From DATCMH01 sp036563505 (GTDB lineage: Bacteria > Pseudomonadota > Alphaproteobacteria > Rhizobiales > Beijerinckiaceae), in contig DATCMH010000019.1 of the NCBI GenBank assembly GCA_036563505.1, forward strand, positions 62,001 to 126,000: DNA of 64,000 nucleotides. Reading direction: 5' to 3'. The position numbers were made by a program, and so were the translations under genes. Under the pieces are notes generated by a model. It saw only the letters and a list, made by a program, of their open reading frames with translations. It was not told where the DNA came from and made no database searches. Below are positions 49,835-58,268 of the stretch, piece after piece (position 1 is the stretch's first letter; every line of letters begins with the position of its first letter).

Positions 49835-50989
49835 ATGACGAACCCGATCCCCTTCATCGATCTCGCGACCCAGCGCCAGCGCCTCGGCGCGGCCATCGAC
49901 GAGGCGATGATGCGGGTCGTGAACGCGACCCAGTTCATGATGGGTCCGGAGGTCGGAAAGCTCGAAGCCGATCTCGCCGCCTTCTGCGGCGCGAAGCACG
50001 TGATCTCGTGCTCGAACGGCACCGACTCCCTGATCATGATCCTGATGGCGAAGGGAGTCGGTCCAGGCGATGCCGTGCTCTGCCCCGCCTTCACCTTCGC
50101 GGCCTCGGCCGCCGCCATCGCCCGCGTCGGCGCGACGGCGCTGTTCCTCGACGTCAGCGAGGACACGTTCAACCTCGACCCGGAGAGCCTGAAGACAGGC
50201 ATCCGCCGCGCCCGAGAGCTCAACCTGCGCCCCGTCGGCCTGATGTCGGTGGACCTCTTCGGCCAGCCGGCCGATTACGACGCCATCGAGCCGATCTGCG
50301 CGGCGGAGGGCTTGTGGCTCCTCTCCGATTCGGCGCAGAGCTTCGGTGCCGCCTACAAGGGCCGCAAGGTCGGCACGATCGGGATGGCCACCTCGACGAG
50401 CTTCTTTCCGGCGAAGCCCCTTGGCTGCTACGGCGACGGCGGCGCCATTCTGACCGACGATGCCGAACTCGCCGATGTCCTGCGGTCGATCCGCATCCAC
50501 GGCCAGGGCGCTGACAAGTACGAGAACGTGCGGGTCGGCATGACAGGGCGCCTGGACACGATCCAGGCCGCCGTGCTCGTCGAGAAGCTTCGCATCTTCC
50601 CGGACGAGATCGAGGCGCGCAACCGGATTGCCAAGCGGTACAATGCGTTGCTGGCCGACGTTGCCATCGTTCCTGAAGTCGCGGAGGGCAGCACCTCCGT
50701 TTGGGCGCAGTACACGCTGCGCCTGCCGGGCATCGACCGCGATGCCTTCCAGGCTCACCTGAAAGGGCAGGGGATCCCGACGGCGGTCTACTACGGCAAG
50801 CCGCTCCACCGGCAGAAGGCCTACGAGCACTTCCCCGCCGCCGGCGGCAACGGCCTGCCCGTCGCCGAACGTCTCGCGACCGAGGTCGTCAGCCTACCGA
50901 TGCATCCCTATCTCTCGGAGGAGGTGCAGGACCGGGTGGTGCGCGCCGTCAAGGATGCGCTCGCGGCGCAGCAGCGTGCGGCGGCCTGA
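49835..50989 (+). CDS. wbpE: DegT/DnrJ/EryC1/StrS sugar aminotransferase, WbpE-like
   Basis: 384 residues. PLP enzyme of the sugar-aminotransferase class: IPFIDLATQRQRLGAAIDEA opening, SCSNGTDSLIMILMAKGVGP, LLSDSAQSFGAAYKGRKVG (the Asp that binds PLP), and TSFFPAKPLGCYGDGGAILT with the catalytic Lys. Converts the 3-keto uronate to UDP-2-acetamido-3-amino-glucuronate. The next enzyme, a WbpD acetyltransferase, is absent from the window. 142 bases separate it from the wbpB-like gene, with a possible own promoter. Confidence 0.88.
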   Translation: MTNPIPFIDLATQRQRLGAAIDEAMMRVVNATQFMMGPEVGKLEADLAAFCGAKHVISCSNGTDSLIMILMAKGVGPGDAVLCPAFTFAASAAAIARVGATALFLDVSEDTFNLDPESLKTGIRRARELNLRPVGLMSVDLFGQPADYDAIEPICAAEGLWLLSDSAQSFGAAYKGRKVGTIGMATSTSFFPAKPLGCYGDGGAILTDDAELADVLRSIRIHGQGADKYENVRVGMTGRLDTIQAAVLVEKLRIFPDEIEARNRIAKRYNALLADVAIVPEVAEGSTSVWAQYTLRLPGIDRDAFQAHLKGQGIPTAVYYGKPLHRQKAYEHFPAAGGNGLPVAERLATEVVSLPMHPYLSEEVQDRVVRAVKDALAAQQRAAA

Positions 50990-51054
50990 GGCGCGTCCGC
51001 CGGATCACGCGACGCGCAGCATCGCGAGACACGAAGCCGAAACGATCATCCCTT

Positions 51055-51083
51055 AAACCCAACCTTGACCAGGGTCGGGGTTT
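51055..51083 (+). terminator. Candidate terminator after wbpE-like gene
   Basis: AAACCC at the left pairs with GGGTTT at the right, with ACC..GGT pairing inside. Only three Ts follow, and it lies close to the start of the Crp gene, so it could also be an operator or leader hairpin. Confidence 0.35.
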
Positions 51084-51123
51084 GCGATGAGCATTCCCGC
51101 CAACAAAGGTGGGGGGTAAAGGT

Positions 51124-51810
51124 ATGGCGCGCCTGAACGGCATCGCGCTCTTCAAGGATGCCGGCGTCGATCTCGCGCCGTTCGAGGCGCGCTCGCGCTG
51201 GCGCAAGTTCGACCAGGACGAAGTTCTGGTCGACTTCGACGAGCCATCGGCCGACGTGTTCTTCCTGGTCTCGGGCGAGGTGCGGATCCTGATCCGCACG
51301 CAGTCCGGTAAAGAGGTGATTTTGGGCGAGATGCGCGGCGGGCAGCTCTTCGGCGAGCTCTCGGCCATCGACGGCGTCTCGCGCTCGGCCAACGTCACGG
51401 CGCTCACCCGGGGCGAGGTCTGCATCATGTCCTCGGCCGTGTTCCGCGAGATGATCTTCTCGGCCCCGCCCGTAGCCGATCGCCTCCTCAGGCTGCTCAC
51501 GAGCCGGGTGCGCGAGCTCAACGCGCGGCTCATGGAACATTCGGTGCTCGACCTGCGGCACCGCCTCTATTCGGAGCTCCTGCGCCTTTCCGCGCCCCGG
51601 CTCGGGCACAACGGCGAGCGCGTGGTGAGCCCGCCACCGTACCACCACATCCTCGCCGCCCGCATCGGCTGCCGCCGCGAGCAGGTCACCCGCGAGTTCA
51701 CGGCGATGTCGCAGGAAGGGCTCGTCGAGCGCACCCGCGGCGCACTCGTCATCAAGCATCCGGAGGTCTTCCAGTCTCGGATCGCGGAGGCCCTGCGCGA
51801 GGACGCCTGA
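51124..51810 (+). CDS. Crp/Fnr family transcriptional regulator
   Basis: 228 residues. N-terminal cyclic-nucleotide-binding barrel with GEVRILIRTQSGKEVILGEM and GGQLFGELSAIDGVSRSANV, the phosphate-binding-cassette position; the C-terminal winged HTH reads HHILAARIGCRREQVTREFT. No cluster-type Cys set of Fnr, so it is more Crp-like than oxygen-sensing. RSANVTAL in place of the usual RSATVxA suggests it may still bind a cyclic nucleotide. ATG at 51124 has GGGGGG 9 bases upstream. The palindrome just upstream (51055-51083) could be its operator. Confidence 0.9.
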   Translation: MARLNGIALFKDAGVDLAPFEARSRWRKFDQDEVLVDFDEPSADVFFLVSGEVRILIRTQSGKEVILGEMRGGQLFGELSAIDGVSRSANVTALTRGEVCIMSSAVFREMIFSAPPVADRLLRLLTSRVRELNARLMEHSVLDLRHRLYSELLRLSAPRLGHNGERVVSPPPYHHILAARIGCRREQVTREFTAMSQEGLVERTRGALVIKHPEVFQSRIAEALREDA

Positions 51811-51913
51811 GGCTGAGGCGCGGGGCCCGTCGGCGCGACGAGAGCCGGTTGTTCCGGTCCCGCCCTGGCCTTAAAGGTCTTGGCCTCGCGTCCGTGTCCC
51901 GCCCCTGCTCATC

Positions 51914-53080
51914 GTGCCCGTTCCCGAAAGACGCCAGCTCGCGATCGGCGCCGTGCGCCGGTCTTTTGCGCCTTGGGATGACCCAGCGGCCGAACCGCTG
52001 ATCCGCTTCGAGAGCGTCGCCAAGCGCTTCGGGGATGCGGTCGCGGTGGCCGGCGTCGACCTCGCGATCTACGAGCGCGAGTTCTTCTGCCTCCTGGGTC
52101 CGTCGGGCTGCGGGAAGAGCACGCTTCTGCGCATGCTCGCCGGTTTCGAGGAGCCGACGGCCGGCCGCATCCGTCTCGGCGACCAGGATCTCGCCGGCGT
52201 GCCGCCCTACCGGCGACCGGTGAACATGATGTTCCAATCCTACGCGCTCTTCCCGCACATGAGCGTGGCCGACAACATCGCCTACGGACTCAAGCAGGAG
52301 CGCTTACCGAAAGCTGAGATCAAGGCGCGGGTCGAGGAGATGCTGCGCCTCGTCCAGCTCGAACCGCTGGCGCGCCGCAGGCCGGCGCAGCTCTCGGGCG
52401 GGCAGCGGCAGCGGGTGGCACTCGCCCGCTCTCTCGCCAAACGTCCCCGCGTGCTCCTCCTCGACGAACCGCTCGGCGCACTGGACAAGAAGCTGCGCGA
52501 GGAGACGCAATTCGAGCTCACCGACTTGCAGATGCGGCTCGGCACCACCTTCGTCGTCGTCACCCACGACCAGGAGGAGGCCATGACCATGGCCGACCGC
52601 ATCGGCGTCATGGATGCGGGCCGCCTCGTCCAGGTCGCGACGCCGGCCGCACTCTACGAGCAGCCCCGCACCCGCTTCGTCGCTGAGTTCGTGGGCGACG
52701 TGAACATCCTCGAAGGCACGGTGAGCGGAGGCGAGGAGGGGCTCTGGACAATTGCTTGCGGATCGGCCCCGGCGCCGCTCTCCATCCGCGACCCGGACGG
52801 CACCTTCCACGTGGGCCAAGGCGTCGCGATCGCCGTTCGGCCGGAGAAGATGGTGATCGGGCGCGAGCCTAGCGCCGGAGCGGCGAACCACCTCTCTGGA
52901 GAGGTCTGGGACATCGGCTATCTCGGCGACTGGACGGTCTACCGCGTGCGCCTCGACGACGGACGGATCGTGCGCGCCTCGCGCGCCAACGCCGCCCGCT
53001 TCGTCGAGGACCCGATCACCTGGGAGGAGCGGGTTTACGTGAGCTTCGCGCCCGAGGCCGGGGTGATCCTCGATCGATGA
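51914..53080 (+). CDS. Spermidine/putrescine-type ABC transporter ATPase
   Basis: 388 residues from a GTG. Walker A GPSGCGKSTLLRMLAGFEEP, Q-loop FQSYALFPHMSVADNIAYGL, signature LSGGQRQRVALARSLAKRPR, Walker B LLLDEPLGALDKKLREETQF, switch VVTHDQEEAMTMADRIGVM. The C-terminal TOBE region (about 290-380) contains AIAVRPEKM. PYRRPVNMMFQSYALFPHM is the PotA/PotG pattern. It forms one unit with two permeases, each overlapping by ATGA; no periplasmic binding protein is present. Confidence 0.9.
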   Translation: MPVPERRQLAIGAVRRSFAPWDDPAAEPLIRFESVAKRFGDAVAVAGVDLAIYEREFFCLLGPSGCGKSTLLRMLAGFEEPTAGRIRLGDQDLAGVPPYRRPVNMMFQSYALFPHMSVADNIAYGLKQERLPKAEIKARVEEMLRLVQLEPLARRRPAQLSGGQRQRVALARSLAKRPRVLLLDEPLGALDKKLREETQFELTDLQMRLGTTFVVVTHDQEEAMTMADRIGVMDAGRLVQVATPAALYEQPRTRFVAEFVGDVNILEGTVSGGEEGLWTIACGSAPAPLSIRDPDGTFHVGQGVAIAVRPEKMVIGREPSAGAANHLSGEVWDIGYLGDWTVYRVRLDDGRIVRASRANAARFVEDPITWEERVYVSFAPEAGVILDR

Positions 53081-53982
53081 CGGCCGTGTCCCGCCACCTG
53101 CGGCTTCTCGTGCCCGCCGTGCCCTTCCTGTGGCTCGCGCTCTTCTTCCTCGCCCCGTTCCTGATCGTCCTCAAGATCAGCCTCTCGGACCCGGCCTCGG
53201 CCCAGCCGCCTTACCGACCGGTCTTGACCGAGCTAAGCGTCGGGGGGCTTCGCGATCTCGCGGCCGGTCTCGACCTCGAGAATTACAGCGCCCTATCGGC
53301 CGACGATCTCTACGCTGCGGCCGCCCTGTCGTCGGTGCAGGTCGCGGCCGTCTCGACGGTGCTCCTTCTCGCTGTCGGTTTCCCGATCGCTCATGCGATG
53401 GCGCGGGCGCCGGCGGCGCATCGCCCCATCTACGTGGCGCTCGTGATCCTGCCGTTCTGGACGAGCTTTCTGATCCGCGTCTACGCCTGGATCGGCATCC
53501 TGAAGCCCGAGGGGCTCCTCAACCACCTTCTCTTGAGCCTCGGCCTCGTCGCCGAGCCCTTGCGCATCCTCAACACGCCCGTCGCCGTCCTGATCGGGAT
53601 CGTCTACGCCTACCTGCCGTTCATGGTGCTGCCGCTCTACGCTTCGCTCGAGAAGCTCGATCCGGGCCTCCTCGAAGCGGCGGAGGACCTGGGTGCGACG
53701 CCGACGAAGGCGTTCTGGACCGTTACCGTGCCCCTGGCCTTCCCCGGCATCGTCGCTGGCGCCTTGCTGTGCTTCATCCCGATCGTCGGTGAGTTCGTGA
53801 TCCCCGACCTGCTCGGCGGCTCCGAGACCCTGATGATCGGGCGCACGCTGTGGAGCGAGTTCTTCTCCAACCGCGATTGGCCCCTCGCCTCGGCGGTGGC
53901 AATCGTGCTCCTCGCGATCCTCGTCGTGCCGATCGTGCTCTACCGCGACGTCGAGGCGAGACGCCTGGAGGCGGGACGATGA
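53077..53982 (+). CDS. Polyamine-type ABC transporter permease (PotB/PotH-like)
   Basis: 301 residues; six hydrophobic segments. The EAA loop reads LEAAEDLGATPTKAFWTVTV with LPLYASLEKLDPG before it, the typical BPD_transp_1 cytoplasmic contact with the ATPase. VILPFWTSFLIRVYAWIGIL, LLGGSETLMIG and the N-terminal FLWLALFFLAPFLIVLKISL are PotH-like. Start overlaps the ATPase stop; end overlaps the next permease. Confidence 0.9.
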   Translation: MTAVSRHLRLLVPAVPFLWLALFFLAPFLIVLKISLSDPASAQPPYRPVLTELSVGGLRDLAAGLDLENYSALSADDLYAAAALSSVQVAAVSTVLLLAVGFPIAHAMARAPAAHRPIYVALVILPFWTSFLIRVYAWIGILKPEGLLNHLLLSLGLVAEPLRILNTPVAVLIGIVYAYLPFMVLPLYASLEKLDPGLLEAAEDLGATPTKAFWTVTVPLAFPGIVAGALLCFIPIVGEFVIPDLLGGSETLMIGRTLWSEFFSNRDWPLASAVAIVLLAILVVPIVLYRDVEARRLEAGR

Positions 53983-54770
53983 GGCGCGGGCGGTTGCTCG
54001 ACGCGACGGCCCTGACGCTCGGTTTCGCGTTCCTCTACCTGCCGATCCTCATCCTCGTCGTCTATTCCTTCAACGACTCGCGCCTCGTCACGGTCTGGGG
54101 CGGGTTCTCGACGCGCTGGTACACGGCGCTTTTCGCCAACCGCCCACTTCTGGAAGCGGCCTGGACTTCGTTTCGCATCGCCCTCGCGTCGGCGACGCTC
54201 GCCACCGTGCTCGGCACGCTTGCGGCCCTGGCGCTCACCCGCTTCGGACGGTTCCGAGGTCGAGCTGCGTTCACCGGGATGCTTTACGCACCGATGGTGA
54301 TGCCCGAGGTCGTGACCGGACTGTCGCTCCTGCTGCTGTTCGTTGCCCTCGGTTTCGACCGCGGCTTCTGGACCATCACCATCGCGCACACCACGTTGAC
54401 GATGTGCTTCGTCGCCGTGATCGTGCAGGCCCGCCTCGTCGGTTTCGACCGGGCGCTGGAAGAAGCGGCCCTCGATCTCGGGGCGACGCCGCTCAGGGCC
54501 TTCGCGACTGTAACCCTTCCCCTGATCGCACCCTCGGTCGCGGCGGGGTTCCTCCTCGCCTTCACCCTGTCGCTCGACGACCTCGTGCTGGCGAGCTTCA
54601 CCGCCGGACCTGGCGCGACGACGCTGCCCATGCGCATCTACGGCCAGGTTCGGCTCGGCGTGACGCCGGAGATCAACGCCGCCTCAGCCATCCTGATCGG
54701 CTTCGTCGCTCTCGGCGTGACCGCGGCGACGCTCGCGACGAAGCACCGGGCAATCCGCGAGCGCTACTGA
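53979..54770 (+). CDS. Polyamine-type ABC transporter permease (PotC/PotI-like)
   Basis: 263 residues; six hydrophobic segments. Opening FAFLYLPILILVVYSFNDSR and TLYAPMVMPEVVTGLSLLLL-type segment (here MLYAPMVMPEVVTGL) match PotI. EAA loop: LEEAALDLGATPLRAFATVT. ATG overlaps the PotH-like stop. It converges with the AsmA gene, overlapping its 3' end by seven bases. With the two genes upstream, this is a full importer core lacking the binding protein, which could be encoded elsewhere. Confidence 0.9.
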   Translation: MRRGRLLDATALTLGFAFLYLPILILVVYSFNDSRLVTVWGGFSTRWYTALFANRPLLEAAWTSFRIALASATLATVLGTLAALALTRFGRFRGRAAFTGMLYAPMVMPEVVTGLSLLLLFVALGFDRGFWTITIAHTTLTMCFVAVIVQARLVGFDRALEEAALDLGATPLRAFATVTLPLIAPSVAAGFLLAFTLSLDDLVLASFTAGPGATTLPMRIYGQVRLGVTPEINAASAILIGFVALGVTAATLATKHRAIRERY

Positions 54771-56623
54771 GAGCCGGGCGCTGCGGCCGCGGCGGAGCCC
54801 TGCAACTCGCGGTCGAGACTCAGGCGCACTTCCGGCGGCAGCAACGGCTGCGCGGCTCCCGAGCGCTGGATGAGGGCGCGCGGGTCGGGGTTGACGGCCA
54901 CGTCCTCCCAGGGGCCCGCGATGTCGAAGACGATGGGCGCGGGGGCAGGCGAGGTATTGGTGACTTCGACGCTCGCCTTGGCAGACAAGGTGCGGTCGGC
55001 CAGCGACACGCGACCCTGGACGGCGCCCCGAATGTTCGGCGCGCTGAGCCCGCTCTCGGTGATCTCGCCGATGCCATTCGTCACGGTGATCTGTGCCTGC
55101 GCCTGGTCGAAGGGCGTGCGACCGCCGCGCCAGTCGAACGAGGCGGCAAGCGGCCGCCGCTCCAGCCGCCGGAGCGCCTCGGGCAAGGTGACGCCGACGA
55201 GCTCGCCTTGGCGGACGCTCACCAAAGCCTTGCCGTGCACCTGCCGCATGAGATCGGCCGGCGTCTCGCCCGTCCCGTCGAGGTGGATCGAGCCTTGCGC
55301 CGTGCCGGCGATCCAGCGCGGCTGGCCGAGTTCGGCGAGGAAAGCGCCCATGTCGACCCGGTCGAAGCTGCCTTGCAGCTTCATCTCGGCCGCGTCCCCA
55401 GCCGCGCTCAGGCCGAGGCGCCCTTTGACCAGGCCTCGGTTGAGGGTCGCACGCCCGATGGTCGCTTCGATCCGGCCCGGACGCACCTGGATGCTGGCCG
55501 CGAGATCCTGGAGACGCACGCCGCCGATGCGGGCCGTCGTCGCCGAGAGCCGCATGTCGAGGTCGCCCGAGGTGGGCGTGCTCAGGTCGATGGGATCCGC
55601 GTTCCAGAGCCCGTCGCTTCCCCGCGCCTGGAGCAGGGGGAGGAAGTAGTCCGTGAGATTGAGACCTTCGGCCGCGAGCGTCGCCGTAATCTTGGGCCGG
55701 CTTCCCTCGAGACGCGCCGACAAGGCTCCGTCGAGGCGGTCCGCGCCCAAAGTCAGGCGCACGGCCGGCCACGAGAGCGAGCGCCGCTCGGCCGTGAAGT
55801 CGCCTTCGAAGGTAACGGCCCCGGTGAGGGATCCGAGGGGCAGCTCGGCGCCGCTCCAGCGTAGGGTGTCACGCAGCGAACGGGTCTCGAACCGCGACCA
55901 GCCGACGATCCGGGCGTCCTCGCCCCCGTTAGCGTCGCCGCGTAGGCTGAGGCGCGCGCCGGGCGTGACCGCGTCGAGGACGAAGCGGGTCGAGCGGCCG
56001 GCCAGGATCGCTCCGGGTCGGCTGTCGGAGAAGGAGAACGTCAGGGGCTCGCCGCGCCACGTCAAGCTGCCGGCGAGGTCGACGGGGCTCGTCGGGCTCG
56101 ACCAGTTCGCGATGACGTTGACGTCGCGCACCAGCCATTCGCCGCCGGAACGCTGGTCCTGAACGACGATGTAGCCACCCGAGAGCAGGAGGCGGCGCAC
56201 GTGCATGTCGGAGGAGTCGCGCCCTTCCGCCCGCGCGCGCAGCCGGTGGGCCACGTCCTGCCACGGGTTGCGCCCGGTCTCGTCCGTCACGACGTCGATG
56301 CGCGAGCCGGCGAGGGACACCTCGGCCAGCTCCATCCGTCCGGTCAGGAGCGGCAGGATGCGGAACTCGCCCCGCAGATGCCCGCCGCGCACAACCGGCT
56401 GACTACCGGCCGTGAGCGTCACGTCCTCGAACTTAAGGCGCGGTGCCGGCAGGAAGGCGATGCTGCTGCGGCCGCCGACGGCGAACTCGAGGCCGTAGAC
56501 CTCCCGCAGTTGGCGCGAGACGGCATCGTTCAAGAAGCTCGACGACACCGTCCAGGGCACGAGGGCGACCATGACGGCCGCGAGGCAGGCGAGGGCGATG
56601 GCGAGGACGGCGCGACGAGGCAT
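54764..56623 (-). CDS. AsmA family protein
   Basis: 619 residues. N-terminal hydrophobic anchor (AVLAIALACLAAVMVALVPW). The AsmA N-terminal region contains FLPAPRLKFEDVTLTAG-type text, then a long beta-rich, bridge-like repeat region. The C-terminal AsmA_2 block has GTAQGSIHLDGTGETPADLM and GELVGVTLPEALRR. AsmA-like proteins are inner-membrane anchored periplasmic bridges implicated in phospholipid transport to the outer membrane. Stop (TAG) overlaps the permease stop. Confidence 0.85.
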   Translation of the reverse strand: MPRRAVLAIALACLAAVMVALVPWTVSSSFLNDAVSRQLREVYGLEFAVGGRSSIAFLPAPRLKFEDVTLTAGSQPVVRGGHLRGEFRILPLLTGRMELAEVSLAGSRIDVVTDETGRNPWQDVAHRLRARAEGRDSSDMHVRRLLLSGGYIVVQDQRSGGEWLVRDVNVIANWSSPTSPVDLAGSLTWRGEPLTFSFSDSRPGAILAGRSTRFVLDAVTPGARLSLRGDANGGEDARIVGWSRFETRSLRDTLRWSGAELPLGSLTGAVTFEGDFTAERRSLSWPAVRLTLGADRLDGALSARLEGSRPKITATLAAEGLNLTDYFLPLLQARGSDGLWNADPIDLSTPTSGDLDMRLSATTARIGGVRLQDLAASIQVRPGRIEATIGRATLNRGLVKGRLGLSAAGDAAEMKLQGSFDRVDMGAFLAELGQPRWIAGTAQGSIHLDGTGETPADLMRQVHGKALVSVRQGELVGVTLPEALRRLERRPLAASFDWRGGRTPFDQAQAQITVTNGIGEITESGLSAPNIRGAVQGRVSLADRTLSAKASVEVTNTSPAPAPIVFDIAGPWEDVAVNPDPRALIQRSGAAQPLLPPEVRLSLDRELQGSAAAAAPGSQ

Positions 56624-56851
56624 CAGGACCGTGTGCGTTGACGTCGAGGGACGCGGCGAAGGACCGAGCCGCGGCCCGACGCCCGATCACGGTCAGGCGC
56701 CGACTGAGAAGGCTTACAAGAACCGTCGTCGCATGTCTAAAGTAAGGCCTGAGCCGCGCGCCGCGGGGGAAGACACCTTGCCGGACGGCGAGGCCACGCC
56801 TTAGAGAAGCGATCGAGAACCAACGCTTCGCGAAGGCCAGAGGAAATGTCG

Positions 56852-57559
56852 ATGAACAAGACCTACGCCACCGCACGCGAGGCCCTGGCCGGCCTCCTGC
56901 GCGACGACATGGTAATCATGGCCGGCGGCTTCGGCCTGTGCGGCATCCCCGACGCCCTGATCGGGGCGGTGCGCGACTCAGGCGCGAAGGGTCTCACCTT
57001 CATCTCCAACAACGCCGGCGTCGACGGCGCGGGTCTCGGCGTCCTCCTCGAGACGGGCCAGATCCGCAAGATGATCTCGTCCTACGTCGGCGAGAACAAG
57101 CTGTTCGCTCAGCAGTACCTGTCGGGGCAGCTCGAACTCGAGTTCAACCCGCAAGGAACCCTGGCCGAGCGCATCCGCGCCGGGGGCGCCGGCATCCCGG
57201 CCTTCTTCACCAAGACGGGGGTGGGAACGCTCATCGCCGACGGCAAGGAGGTGCGCGAGTTCGACGGCGAGCACTACGTGATGGAGCGGGGCCTCTTCGC
57301 GGACCTTGCCCTCGTCCATGCCTGGACGGGCGACACGGAGGGCAACCTGGTCTACCGCAAGACGGCGCGCAACTTTAATCCCATGATGGCGAGCGCCGCC
57401 AAGGTGACGGTCGCCGAGGTCGAGCACCTCGTCGAGGCCGGCAGCATCGACCCCGACCACATCCACACCCCGGGCATCTTCGTGAAACGCCTTGTCCACG
57501 TCGAGAACCCGGTGAAGCGCATCGAGCAGCGCACCGTGCGCAAGCGCGAAGCGGCCTAA
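56852..57559 (+). CDS. scoA: 3-oxoacid CoA-transferase subunit A
   Basis: 235 residues from the ATG at 56852; an ATG 6 bases earlier abuts the ribosome site AGAGG and is less likely. Family motifs: MAGGFGLCGIPDALI (glycine-rich CoA site), TFISNNAGVDG, SSYVGENKLFAQQYLSGQLE, EFNPQGTLAERIRAGGAGIP and KTARNFNP. These fit the succinyl-CoA:acetoacetate transferase (ScoA) rather than PcaI. It transfers CoA from succinyl-CoA to acetoacetate. scoB follows after 17 bases. Confidence 0.93.
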   Translation: MNKTYATAREALAGLLRDDMVIMAGGFGLCGIPDALIGAVRDSGAKGLTFISNNAGVDGAGLGVLLETGQIRKMISSYVGENKLFAQQYLSGQLELEFNPQGTLAERIRAGGAGIPAFFTKTGVGTLIADGKEVREFDGEHYVMERGLFADLALVHAWTGDTEGNLVYRKTARNFNPMMASAAKVTVAEVEHLVEAGSIDPDHIHTPGIFVKRLVHVENPVKRIEQRTVRKREAA

Positions 57560-57576
57560 AACGCAGGAGACACATC

Positions 57577-58260
57577 ATGGCCTGGACCCGCGAACAGATG
57601 GCGGCCCGCGCGGCCAAGGAGCTGCGCGACGGCTACTACGTCAACCTTGGCATCGGCATCCCGACGCTGGTGTCGAACTACATTTCGGACGGCATGTCGG
57701 TGCAGCTCCAGTCCGAGAACGGCATGCTCGGCATGGGTCCGTTTCCTTTCGAGGGCGACGAGGATCCCGACCTCATCAACGCCGGCAAGCAAACGATTAC
57801 CGAGCTGCCGACGACGAGCTTCTTCTCGTCGGCCGATAGCTTCGCGATGATCCGTGGCGGGCACATCGATCTCTCCATTCTCGGCGCCATGCAGGTGGCC
57901 GAAAACGGCGACCTCGCCAACTGGATGATCCCGGGCAAGATGGTGAAGGGCATGGGCGGCGCCATGGACCTCGTCGCCGGCGTCAAGAAAGTGGTGGTCG
58001 TGATGGAGCACACCGCCAAGGCGAAGGACGGCTCGGAGGAGCCCAAGCTCCTCGAAGCCTGCACGCTCCCCTTAACGGGCGCAGCCGTGGTCGACCTTGT
58101 GATCACGGATCTCGGCGTGTTCGCGATCGACAAGAAGGGCGGATCGGGCCTGACCCTCATCGAGCTCGCCGACGGCGTGTCCCTCGACGAGATCAAGGGC
58201 AAGACGCAGGCCTCGTTCCGGACCGCCCTCGGCCAGCCGACGGCGCAAGCGGCGGAATAG
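57577..58260 (+). CDS. scoB: 3-oxoacid CoA-transferase subunit B
   Basis: 227 residues. NLGIGIPTLVSNYI is the glycine-rich CoA-binding opening; QLQSENGMLGMGPFPFEG holds the SENG catalytic Glu of family I CoA transferases. Then FFSSADSFAMIRGGHIDLSI and WMIPGKMVKGMGGAMDLVAG. Completes the ScoAB heterodimer. With acetoacetyl-CoA thiolases it allows ketone-body use; the thiolase further right in this window is of the PcaF type, so its link to ScoAB is not certain. Confidence 0.94.
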   Translation: MAWTREQMAARAAKELRDGYYVNLGIGIPTLVSNYISDGMSVQLQSENGMLGMGPFPFEGDEDPDLINAGKQTITELPTTSFFSSADSFAMIRGGHIDLSILGAMQVAENGDLANWMIPGKMVKGMGGAMDLVAGVKKVVVVMEHTAKAKDGSEEPKLLEACTLPLTGAAVVDLVITDLGVFAIDKKGGSGLTLIELADGVSLDEIKGKTQASFRTALGQPTAQAAE

Positions 58261-58268
58261 GGCGGACG

